Shown here one piece after another: positions 10,418 through 20,288 of a stretch of 64,000 bases of DNA. Source of the DNA: Lathyrus oleraceus (taxonomy: Eukaryota; Streptophyta; Magnoliopsida; Fabales; Fabaceae). The stretch covers positions 298,428,536-298,492,535 of the forward strand of contig NC_066581.1 of the NCBI RefSeq assembly GCF_024323335.1, written 5' to 3'. The notes below the pieces were generated by a model that ran no database searches, had not been told where the DNA came from, and saw nothing but the letters and a program-made list of their open reading frames with translations. The translations under genes and the position numbers were made by a program. The stretch's first letter is position 1; every line of letters begins with the position of its first letter.

Positions 10418-11796
10418 TTAGGAAAAGTATTTCTTGACTGCACCGGTGTTCACAGGACGTGTGAACTCCTCACCATCCATAGTTGTAAGAATCAAAGCAC
10501 CGCCTGAAAAGGCTCTCTTGACAACATATGGGCCTTCATAATTAGGAGTCCATTTGCCCCTATAAACTAGTTTGAAAGATAGAATCTTCTTGAGCAAAAG
10601 ACCACCTTCTCTGAATACACGAGGTCTGATCTTCTTATCAAAAGCTTTCTTCATTCTCTGCTGGTATAACTGACCATGTCACATGGCAGTTAACCTCTTC
10701 TCTTCAATCAAATTCAACTGATCATACCTGGTCTGACACCATTCAGCTTCTGTCAACTTGGATTCCATCAAGATACACAATGATGGGATCTCAACCTCTA
10801 CCGGGAGCACAACTTCCATTCCATAAACAAGTGAGAAAGGGGTTGCCCCTATTGAAGTGAGGATGGATGTACGATACCCGTGTAAAGCAAATGGGAACAT
10901 ATCATGCCAATCTTTGTACATCACAGCCATTTTCTGAATGATCTTCTTGATGTTCTTATTCGCAGCTTCAACAACCCCATTCATCTTGGGTTTGTAGGGA
11001 GAAGAATTATGATGTGAAATCTTGAAGTTTTTACAAAGAGCTTCCACCATATTGTTATTCAAGTTTGATCCATTATCAGTAATGATCTTACTTGGCACAC
11101 CATAACGACATATAATTTGATTCTTGATAAACCTCACAACGAATTGCTTGGTTACATTCACATACGATATTGCTTCAACCCACTTTGTGAAGTAGTCAAT
11201 AGCCACTAGAATGAAACGATGTCCATTAAAAGCTGTGGGCTCAATCATTCCAATCATATCAATTCCCCACATGGAGAAGGGCCATGGAGAGGAAATGACG
11301 TTCAACAGTGTCAGAGGAACATGAATCTTATCTGCATATATTTGACACTTGTGGCATTTCTTAACAAACTTGCAACAGTCAGATTCCATTGTCAACCAAT
11401 AGTGACCTGCTCTTAACATCTTCTTAGCCATATCATGTCCATTGGAATGAGTACCAAAGGAACCTTCATGGAATTCAGTCATCAATAAGTCTGCTTCGTG
11501 TCTATCCACGCATCTGAGCAGAACCATATCAAAGTTTCTTTTGTACAACACATCACCATTCAGGTAGAAGTTGCCGGCTAATCTCCTCAAAGTCTTCTTA
11601 TCTTTCAAAGATGCCCCAGGCGGGTAAATCTGACTTTGGAAGAAACATTTGATATCAAAATACCATGACTTCTCATATTTGACTTCTTCAACAGCAAACA
11701 CATGAGCTGACCTATCAAGACGCATCATAGTCAAATTGGGAACTTCGTTCCAGAATTTCACCATAATCATTGAAGCCAACGTTGCAAGAGCATCTT
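10418..11796 (-). pseudogene. pol: Ogre-B integrase (HHCC zinc finger, D-D-35-E core, C-terminal tail)
   Basis: The reading frame from about 11796 to 10679 starts in the end of the second RNase H/linker (ALATLASMI). It then gives the integrase zinc-binding motif (EFHEGSFGTHSNGH ... KKCHKCQ) and the catalytic core: GIDMIG with the first Asp, ITDNGSN with the second, and NGVVE exactly 35 residues later. All three catalytic residues are present. A TGA interrupts the conserved MCHGQ at about 10678; the frame then continues at 10654-10418 with the RGKWTPNYEGPYVVKR tail and stops. Upstream, the RNase H region is deleted, so this segment is out of frame with RT. Confidence 0.85.
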
Positions 11797-12156
11797 CCTT
11801 CGACAGGCGGAGATAGAATCGGAGGCTCAAGCAAATATTCCTTGATATTGTCAAAAGCTTTCTGGAAATCCTCAGTCCAATCACAAGACTGATCTTTCTG
11901 AAGAAGCTTGAATATAGGCGCACATGTGGCAGTCATATGCGATATGAATCTTGAGATATAATTCAAGCGGATGAGAAAACCCCTGACTTGCTTCTCAATT
12001 TTGGGCGTAAGCATCTCTTGTATTGCTTTGACCTTGGCATGATCAAGTTCAATACCCTTCTCGCTGACAATAAAGCCCAACAACTTACCAGAACGAACAC
12101 CAAAAGTACATTTATTGGGATTCAAGCGAAGTTTGTACATCCTCAAACGATGGAAT
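11797..12156 (-). pseudogene. pol: Ogre-B reverse transcriptase, C-terminal part
   Basis: This encodes the RT region after YVDD (RLNPNKCTFGVRSGKLLGFIVS, then the connection region ending EPPILSPP). Its N-terminal half lies at 30258-31139, separated by the Ogre-C insertion. At about 11797 it joins the integrase region directly, so both RNase H domains are missing and the frame changes there. Confidence 0.85.
12152..12156. repeat. Target-site duplication of Ogre-C, left copy (GGAAT)
   Basis: GGAAT immediately precedes the left LTR (TGTAACACCCC). The same five bases follow the right LTR at 30253-30257. Confidence 0.9.
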
Positions 12157-13999
12157 TGTAACACCCCAAAATTTGCCCTCCATATTCACGCATTCATTTT
12201 TAGGTCATTTAACATTAGATACATTGCATTTCATCATTTCAATCGGGATTAGCTCCAAGAAGCTTGAACATCATCCAGGACACTTTGTGGGTTCTATTTA
12301 GATGATCAGTCAACACAAGGGAAAGACTTGAGTTACTTCTAACAGGGGTCTATTCGTCAGTCAAAACGTTAATCTTGAAGGAGCAAAGGTTTGTTCATGA
12401 GCTGTCATGCTCGCTAGGCGAAGCCCACGTGTTATGCAAAAAAAAAAACGAAAAAAAAACGGAAAACGAAAAAAAAATTTTTAAATAAATAAATAAATAA
12501 ATAACTAAATAAATAAATAAAAGAAAAAATCTCAGACTTGGACCTCTCTCAAAAGCCCACTAAGCTACCAATATTAGGCTATAAATACTAGAGTTTTCAT
12601 TGAAACAAAACCCTGGAGAGAAACCTAGACAAAAAGAGTGAGAATTAATCTGCAGCAACCTCCAGGCAACTCTGAAAGGTTCATTCTGACTCACACACTT
12701 TCAGCTCAAGCAAACCCTAACATTGGTTTGAAAATCCAGCCGTGCCATTTGATTTCAACCGATCTCTCCAATCAGGTTTGCCCTTATTCCTATTACCTTT
12801 GTGCTTTGAAGTTGAATACTCTGAATGTTTGAGGTATGATGGATGAATTTCATTAGGTTTTTGCCCACGGGTTCATAATTATGTATGAATGTATAAATAA
12901 TGCCTTGAATGCTTAATCGTTTAATTTCTGAAGTGTATGCCACAGGGTTTGAGGTTTCTGAAACCATACTGTTATCCATGAAAAATCCAAAACCCGCAGG
13001 CGCTCGCTAGCACCTTCGCTAGGCGAGCACGCAGCGACGTTTCGCCAAGCCTTCGCTAGGCGAGACAGTAGCGATCGCGACAGTAGCATTTGCTTTTTTC
13101 TGTTTTGCTCTAATTTGACTTCTCGTTTGTCATAGCATGTTTTCTCCTAATCCTTATCGTGTTTCACTAACCCTTTTGTTGAGTTTTTGTGAAGGCTCAC
13201 ATGACTTTTGTAGGGATAGCTCGCTGGATATTCCACTTTGCTTGTGGGATACCATTTGGGAGATTTATTCTGATTGCCTTGTTGGCACGTTTACTTTATA
13301 CATGTTTGTTTTGTATGTGCTCGTATCCCCACAGGTAGCGCGGTTCCTTCGTCAAGGACTGCCTTTTTGCATGAGCATCCCTAACCCCACCAACTCATTG
13401 ATTTTTCTTCTCCTAAGAACACGTTAACTCCTTGTACTACAGGCGAGTAAGTCTCCAAAGGTCGAGCATCCGGTAGATTGCGTAGTAATGTCGTTCGTCC
13501 AAAACCCAATCCATAACCCCGTAGTTAGCCGAACTACGACTTGCTCTGATTCTCATTCCAGATGAGATATGTAGGCATAAGACGCGATGTCTTAGCGAGC
13601 ACAATTACCCTTAACCCCTAGGTAGCCGAGCTACGAAGACTCTGATTTTCATATTCAGATGAGATACATATGCAATGGATGCGACATCCGTGCGAGTCTT
13701 TTTTTGACCCTTTTTTTTAGTAAATAACACATTAGATAAACCCACACCGTTTAGACAAGAACTACAAAAGTGGATCCCGTAGAGTACTACGGATGCGTGG
13801 GGGTGCTAATACCTTCCCTTCGCATAATCGACTCCCGAACCCAAGATTTGGTTGCGAGACACTGTCTTGTCCTTTCCTTTTTCCAGGTTTACTTCGAGCG
13901 TTTCCTTTCCCTCCTTTGGGATAAATAACGCACGCTGGCGACTCTCCTGTCTTCCTTCGCCGGTTGTTTTTTTCGCATTCTATTTTTCAGGTTGCGACA
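12157..13999 (+). repeat. 5' LTR of Ogre-C
   Basis: This 1843-bp LTR starts TGTAACACCCC and ends GGTTGCGACA. It contains the CTCGCTAGGCGA word (12409), an A-rich tract with CGAAAAA interruptions (12436-12523), a TATA box at 12580, a cluster of CGCTAGGCGAG-like words at 13001-13070, and TGGCGACTC at 13936-13944, 55 bases before the LTR end. Confidence 0.9.
12580..12589 (+). promoter_or_regulatory. TATA box of the Ogre-C 5' LTR
   Basis: CTATAAATAC is identical in the right LTR (28830-28839) and in Ogre-I (56852-56861). Transcription should start about 30 bases downstream. Confidence 0.7.
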
Positions 14000-14001
14000 G
14001 C

Positions 14002-14019
14002 TGGAGACTCTGCTGGGGA
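14002..14019 (+). other. Primer-binding site of Ogre-C (tRNA-Arg type)
   Basis: TGGAGACTCTGCTGGGGA begins two bases after the LTR. It differs at one position from the intact site of Ogre-I. Ogre elements are known to use a tRNA-Arg primer. Confidence 0.8.
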
Positions 14020-14818
14020 CCCGGTTTCCCTAAGCGAGTCCCTCCTAGCTTTTGTAGGTTGTTTGTTTATTGGGTGTTTATTCTTTTGTACAGTTATTTA
14101 TCTTTCAGCATTTACTTGCTTTATTGCATTGTGTACATATGACTGCCGTATCTGCTGGTTCTTTTTGTGAGATGAGTTCTATATCCGAACTCGAGTGCAC
14201 TTAGGATAGGAGAATGGCATAGTCTTGTTGACTTGTGTGGAGTTATTCCTTAGCAAGTTGACTTGCAAGCCCATTCACTTGGTGGAGGTCATGTTGGGAT
14301 CAATAATGTCACACAAGTAAGTTGTGGTTAGACATTACTTTTTCCAATATAGACCTTAGAAGCCAAGGACCTTAGTTTACCAAACCCATCTTGGCCTATT
14401 CGTAGGACGTAGTGCGAAAGTCGTTCAAGTGTAAGATTTGATACGATTGTTACGCGATACTACACTTATAAGAGTCTCTCTTGAGAATATTTTTGGAATA
14501 CGAGTAGTCGTTCCTCCGATAATATCCGAAAGATGGGATTATGACTATGGGAACATTTTGTAGAACATGTTTGGCAGGTTTAAACCTTAGTACACTCCCT
14601 TTGGGTGGTTCTTAACCTAAACTCCGTGCTCGTGACTTGCAACAAACCCTTGATTCATGGTTAATCTGTTCAGGTATCCTTAATATCAATGAAACTTGGG
14701 TGTTGATAAGGTGTAAACCATAATCCACCAAAAATGGATGGTTGATATTAAGGATAACATGATCCATCCCATGACCTTTGTTTGGTGTGCTTTACTTGAT
14801 CCTCTTAATTTCTCTCCA
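14020..14818 (+). other. Leader of Ogre-C with a 15-bp hairpin
   Basis: This noncoding leader aligns with the Ogre-B leader (44963-45815 on the minus strand). A perfect 15-bp inverted repeat pairs 14675-14689 with 14742-14756; its loop holds a CATAATCCACC-AAAAATGGATG block shared with Ogre-B. A small GCAAGT-TG-ACTTGC hairpin lies near 14252. Near 14819 the leader runs straight into the middle of gag, so ORF1 and the gag N-terminus are deleted. Confidence 0.7.
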
Positions 14819-16977
14819 GGCAGTGCAACTTGACAGGTACAACAATCAACAACAAGAAGGTAATCCGGGTCAGCAGAGACCCTATCAACAACGTCCAAGG
14901 CAGGCGGACCGGGTCATTGAGCCAATCCCAATGCCTTATTCTGTATTACTTCCCAAGTTGATTGACATGAATATGGTTACGTTGAGAACTCTGGCCCCAC
15001 CGATCGATCCCAACAATCTGCCTAGAGGTTATGATGTCAACGCCAGATGTGCTTTTCACTCCAACGCACCTGGCCATAATACAGATAATTGCAAGGCTCT
15101 CCAGCTAAAGGTACAATATTTGAGAGATGCCCAGGCCATCAATTTTTCTCCGGTGCCTAATGTTATCCAAAACCCGATGCCAGATCACGGCAGGCAGAGG
15201 ATTAATGTTGTTGATAGTGGGGAAACTTTGAATTTGGTTTCTGATGTGACTAAAGTGAAGACTTCGCTATCGGTGGTCAAAGATCGACTCTTGAAAGGAC
15301 GGATTTTCCCGGGCTATGGGGAAGAGTGCAGAAATTGTCAAGACGCCGAGAACGGATGTGATAGTTTGAGAAGGGGTATTCAGCAACTGATAGATGAAGG
15401 TTGTCTTCAGTTCGATCAAACTTGTCCAGTGAAGAATGATGTGTCGACAGTAACGTTTTATTTCACTCCTGAAGAAATATATGTTCCCGAGAGACCCGCT
15501 CCGACAACAATATATTTCCCAGAAAGTCCAGCACCAATTTACTCTGACAACCCTCAACCGACTTTGATTGGTCCGATCACCATCACGGTACCAGGACCTG
15601 TTCCGTATGAGAAAGGCAGTGCTATCCCGTGGCACTATGGGGCTGATATCTACTGCCAGGGGAAGAAAGTTAACGAAGAAGACATTGACATTGGTAGCTC
15701 CGCTGTAGATAATGTTGGAGGAATTGGTGGTTTCACTCGCAGTGGACGCCTATTTGCACCATCAACATTGCGCACGAATACTGAAGCTAAGGCAGCTGCC
15801 AAGGCTAAAGGAAAACAGGTAGCCACCGAAGAGGTTACTACTGAGGAAGCTCCTCTTAAGACCGCATTCGAGAAGGAAGTGGACGAGTTTATGAGGATTA
15901 TCAAGAAAAGTGACTACAAGGTAGTCGACCAGCTAAATCAGACACCCTCAAAGATCTCCATTCCCTCACTATTGATGTGCTTTGAGGCACACAAAGCAGC
16001 CTTGTTGAAAGTACTGAATATGGCTTATGTTCCCCCAGAGATAACTGTTAACCAGCTGGAGTCGGTAGTTTCGAATGTACACACTAGCCATGCGCTAGGT
16101 TTCACCGATTATGACCTAACATCTGAGGGCAGGAATCACAACAAAGCCTTGCATATCACAATGGAATGCAAAGGGACGGTGCTTTCCCATGTTTTGGTTG
16201 ATACAGGTTCTTCTCCAATGTTCTCCCAAAGAAAGCCTTAACGAAGTTGGATTGCGATGACGCCACCCTGAGGCCGAGTAATTTAGTTGTAAGGGCTTTT
16301 GATGGCTCTAAGCGAGCTGTTTGTGGCGAAGTTGAGTTGCCAGTTAAGATTGGACCGCAGGTATTCAAGAGTACCTTTTATGTGATGGATATCCAGCCTG
16401 CCTATAGCTGTCTACTAGGTCGACCCTGGATTCATGCTGCCGGTGTTGTTACTTCTACTCTCCACCAGAAGCTCAAATATGGACTAGAAGGTCAGATCGT
16501 CACCGTCTGTGGTGAAGAGGATATTTTTGTTAGCCACCTGTCTATATTTAAGTATGTGGAGATGGATGGCGAGATGTATGAGATGCTGTGTCAGGGCTTC
16601 GAAGCCATAAACATCAGTGAGGTCGCGCCCGAAACTATCTTTTCACTTGAGTCTGAGAAGGTCGGGACTTCTATCTCTTCATACAAGCAAGCTGTTGAAG
16701 TGGTTAAGGCTGGCAATGCCCAAGGCTGGGGCAAATTTGTGGAGCCAATCATAAAAGAAGACAAGTTTGGATTAGGGTATACTCCGGGGTCTCAGAAGAA
16801 TGAAGTCGGTACTTTTTCCAGCGGGGGTTTGGTTTCTCCCCACGCCGTCAATGCTGCAGATGAAGACAAGGCTGACAACGACTGTGACTTAGATAGCTGG
16901 ATTCGCCCGTGTGTCCCAGGAGAAAAGCTCGACAATTGGTCGTCTGAAAAAGTCGTCCAGTTTACTCTACTGAAGGA
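14819..16977 (+). pseudogene. gag-pro: Ogre-C gag C-terminal half plus protease (one frameshift)
   Basis: The frame begins in the Gln-rich region of gag and lacks the Retrotrans_gag domain. It keeps the knuckle-like CAFHSNAPGHNTDNC, the downstream Cys cluster (EECRNCQDAENGCDSLRRGI) and the protease active site DTG at 16200-16208. One base is missing at about 16212-16218, right after DTGSS. The rest of the protease (VVRAFDGSKRAVCGEVELP, LLGRPWIH) therefore continues in the next frame to 16981. Gag had already lost its N-terminus, and the frameshift removes the protease product. Confidence 0.85.
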
Positions 16978-17216
16978 GTAATTTTTATTGTTTTCTTTTT
17001 ATCACATGCATAACAAAGTCTTACACTTTAACCAAGGTGTAATGACTCATCTGTAGGGCCATCCATTTAGTTACATTTCGCAATTATTTTCATCATCAAT
17101 AAAGGACAGCTTTTACAAACAATTTTGTGTTCTCTTTCTTTCAATTATTTTCACTTTTACAAAAACGACAATGTTTCTTTTTCGTTTTTCTTTCCAAAAA
17201 AACACCTCGTAAAACT
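16978..17216 (+). other. Ogre-C protease-RT intron region, acceptor not visible
   Basis: A donor GAGGA-like GA|GTAATT at 16978 overlaps the TAA stop, as in the other Ogre copies. No clear AG acceptor lies before the pol sequence that resumes at about 17217, so the acceptor may have mutated or lie further upstream near 17106. Confidence 0.5.
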
Positions 17217-18070
17217 GATCACCCGGATCTCACTGCTAATGACACTGCTATGGCCAAGTATGACTTCGACAATCCTATTTATCAAGTCGAAGAAGGGGTT
17301 GAGGAAGATTGTGAATTGCCTGAGGAGTTAGCCAGGTTGTTGAAACAGGAGGACCGAGCTATCACACCTTATCAGGAGGTGGTTGAGACCATCAACATTG
17401 GTACCGAAGACGACAAGAAAGAGATCAAGATCGGGGCCAGTCTACAGGCCGAGAGGAAAAGACTGTTGATCATGTACTTGATTGTGTTAGAAAGGTCAAT
17501 GGGTTGTGTGCTCGGTCAGCATGACGAGTCAGGTCGAAAAGAGCATGCAATATACTACCTTAGCAAAAAGTTTACCGACTGTGAACAAAGATACTCACTG
17601 CTCGAGAAAACTTGCCGCGCTTTGGCATGGGCTGCTCGCCGACTAAGACAGTATATGTTGACTCACACGACTCTATTGATATCAAAGATGGATCAAGTCA
17701 AGTATATTTTTGAAGAGCCAGCGTTTACCGGAAGGGTTGCTAGGTGGCAAATGATGTTGACAGAGTATGACATCCAATACACTTCACAAAAAGCCATCAA
17801 AGGAAGTGTCTTTTCAGACTATCTTGCCGAGCAACCGATTGATGATTACCAACCTATGAGGTTCGACTTTCCTGATGAGGACATCATGTTTCTCAAATCG
17901 AAAGATTGCAAGGAACCACTCCCGGAGGAGGGGCCTGACCCTGAATCCAAATGGATTATGATGTTTGATGGGGCGGTCAACGTTAATGGTCGCGGGAGTT
18001 GGTGCAGTGTTGATCACGCCGGAGGGGGTTCGTATGCCATTTTGTGCCAGAATAACTCTTCCCTACACCA
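17217..18070 (+). pseudogene. pol: Ogre-C pol remnant: RT leader joined to the two RNase H domains
   Basis: The first about 75 codons match the start of Ogre pol (PEELARLLKQEDRAI ... EIKIGASLQ). The frame then jumps, in frame, over the whole RT to the Ty3-type RNase H (YLIVLERSMGCVLGQHDESG, YYLSKKFTDCEQRYSLLEKT). After a linker the second, Tat-type RNase H begins at about 17935 (SKWIMMFDGAVN). Near 17995 the frame shifts within GSGVGAVLITPEG. At about 18065 the sequence jumps to the integrase C-terminus. Polymerase and integrase cores are absent. Confidence 0.8.
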
Positions 18071-18415
18071 ACAATGAAGCCGGACAAAGCAGAATGGGTC
18101 CGTTCTCGATACAATCAGCTGAGCCTAGTTGAGGAAAAGAGACTAGCAGCTATATGCCATGGCCAACTATATCGGAGATGGATGAAGAGAGCATTTGATC
18201 AGAAAGTGCACCCTCGGGAGTATCAAGTCGGTGAATTGGTACTCAAAAGAATTCTTCCTCCCAACACAGATCACAGGGGCAAATGGACATCGAACTATGA
18301 GGATCCATACGTGGTTAAAAGAGTTTTTCTCTGGCAGAGCTCTGATGCTAACAACCATGGATGGCTAAGACTTCCCATCCCTTGTCAACTCAGACGCAGC
18401 TAAAAAATACTTCGC
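18071..18415 (+). pseudogene. pol: Ogre-C integrase C-terminal tail
   Basis: This encodes DKAEWVRSRYNQLSLVEEKR, CHGQLY and RGKWTSNYEDPYVVKR, the conserved end of Ogre integrase. The last part is frame-shifted: the expected ending KYFA is readable in another frame just before 18418. No catalytic residue remains. Confidence 0.8.
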
Positions 18416-18430
18416 ATAAAATTGACCTGT

Positions 18431-18618
18431 TGGACAAGTAAAAAGAATAGTCCAGGCAAAAAAGGGCATCCCGACGAACCAAAAAAAGAATAAAGAGGTT
18501 CAGGCAAAAATTAGGGATATAAAAATAAAAATGTACACCCGGTGAGTCGAAAACCCGAAAGGGCGACTCGGGCAAAAAAGGGTATCCCGGTGGATTGAAA
18601 ACCCGAAAGGGCGATCCA
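18431..18618 (+). repeat. Four class A stem-loops in the Ogre-C 3' UTR
   Basis: Stems are TGGAC/GTCCA (18431-18454), GAACC/GGTTC (18476-18501), GAGTC/GACTC (18544-18569) and TGGATT/GATCCA with one G-U (18591-18618). The last two carry the CCCGAAAGGG core; the first two have A-rich loops ending in GAATA or AAAGA. Units 1-3 are followed by a GGCAAAA tail, unit 4 by CGCAAAA. Linkers tend to end in TCCCG or ACCCG. The four stem sequences differ and each is complementary. Confidence 0.8.
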
Positions 18619-19767
18619 CGCAAAAGTTAGGGAATAAGCGAATGACTGCAGTCTGAGTTCACCTGTGTTCCATCACCGTTTCATTCAATCCGACAATCTT
18701 CGAAGGTTAAAGATTGACTAATCATCCACTTCAGAAAGCAAGATGAGCAGAGCGTCTTGAGGACATACGAGCCATAGCAGAGTCGAAACTCAGTGGGACC
18801 CCGTTTCCACATTGCCATTAGGATAGTTTTCTTTTGTTCAATTTATAGCGATCACCTCTTTCCAGGGATCAACTTCTTCATGTACCCGCCTATTCCTGGC
18901 ACAAATTTTTCAACCAACAAAAGTCGAATAATTCAGTTAAAAAGCCTCTTTATTTTTCATTTATCAGTTTTTTTGCAAAAGATGTCTGAATTCTTGAGGA
19001 AACATATTGCATCTGAATATAATGGTGGCTTTTGCAGATGATTTGCTCAGGAAAACATTTAAAATTGCTTTGAACGTGCTTAATCCCGGACGGTGAATTC
19101 AAACCGAGTAATTCCCCCGGGGCATACGTGTATTTTTTGGTTACAGGTCACAGGAACTGGATGCCAAGTCATGAATCCTCGTCCCCAAGCGGGTGACAAA
19201 GTCTCTCCTCAGCAAAGCATGTTCCCCAGTAGAGTTGACAGTATCCAGACTGTCTATCCCCAGTGGAGTTGACAGTGTCAGACTGTATCTTCCCAGCAAC
19301 AGCGGAGCAGTTGCATACCCAACAGACAAGAGGGTGGTGTTCCTAGTGTTCATCTCATTCCCCAGCAGATTATTTTTAACAGATTTGTTTTAATCCCCAG
19401 CTTGAGGACGACTAGCAAGTTCATATACCCAGCAAAGGTCGATCCCCGCGACATTTCCCCAGTGAAGTCGCCAAGCAAAGTTCTCATGGTTGATACTCTC
19501 CCAGCAAGGTCAACTCCCCAGAGAGTAGCCGATTTATTTTCGGTGGTTCACCGGTCCTGGCAGACGGATCATTCCCCACAGAGCATTCAAGGATTGATAC
19601 AACGATCCGCTCCCTGCCAGAGTTGCTTCCCCAAGCAGATTTCTTTTTTCTTTTGCACCATGCATAACATTTGCATTTGCATTTGCATACATATCAAACA
19701 TACGCATAAGCTGATAAATAGGTTCTTCAAAGCAGACTGAAAAATTACTTTACAACCAAAGTCATGA
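18619..19767 (+). repeat. Ogre-C 3' UTR with anti-primer-site repeats
   Basis: There is no gene here. From about 19180 the sequence repeats CCCCAGNNGAGT-like words. The best, 19456-19473, matches 15 of 18 bases of the inferred tRNA 3' end including GTCGCCA. Others are at 19223-19236, 19257-19270 and 19514-19530. Perfect inverted pairs link successive units: GACAGT/ACTGTC (19237-19254), ACTGTC/GACAGT (19249-19276) and ACTCTC/GAGAGT (19495-19526). Confidence 0.65.
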
Positions 19768-20283
19768 GATTCGGCCAGAGGATCAAGTGTGTGTGTGTCC
19801 CAGCATGAGGGTCATTTCGAAGATTCAGCCTGAGAATCGTTTTCCAGAGATCCAGCCTGAGGGTCATTTTGAAGATTCAGCCAGAGAGTCGACTACGAGC
19901 GTTATTTCCCTAGCAAGCCAGCTAGAGGAATAGATTGACAGCTCAACAGAAAATCAACCTACAAGAGGATCCAGCCCGCGGATCGCGTTTAAAAAATAAA
20001 GTCTAATCAAAGAGTCGTTATAACATGTTCTAGCCTGAAGAATATGTACGAAGCCCAAAAGTGGGATATTCTCGAAGCTGCATATCTAACATGAAGACTG
20101 TAGATTTCGAAAGAGGGTCAACCGGCGCATGCCCCAGATGCGAGATCCTGATGATGGGAATTTATCATCAAAACAATCCAGATCTAGCCAGAAGATCAAA
20201 GTCAGGTCTAGCCCGAAGACCATAAAATAGATAGATTCAGCCAGAGAATCAAAGAAAATAGATTCAGCCAGAGAATCGAAACA
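19768..20283 (+). repeat. Class B stem-loop array, left part
   Basis: About eleven short units have the form stem - AGCCAGA/AGCCTGA/AGCCCGA - complementary stem. Examples: GATTC/GAATC (19822-19838), GATCC/GGATC (19968-19984), TTCT/AGAA (20028-20042), GATCT/AGATC (20181-20197) and GGTCT/AGACC (20205-20221). Copia-D has split the array; it continues at 27832. Confidence 0.8.
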
Positions 20284-20288
20284 ATTCA
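20284..20288. repeat. Target-site duplication of Copia-D, left copy (ATTCA)
   Basis: ATTCA abuts the left LTR and is repeated at 27827-27831 after the right LTR. Confidence 0.9.

Noticed and set aside
14778..14818. Hydrophobic N-terminus of the Ogre-C gag frame as a signal peptide
   Set aside because: It is leader sequence read through a deletion junction. Homologous gag begins after it.
19456..19473. Possible tRNA gene or tRNA fragment
   Set aside because: Only the last 18 bases resemble a tRNA 3' end. There is no cloverleaf or A/B box around it, and the motif is repeated many times.
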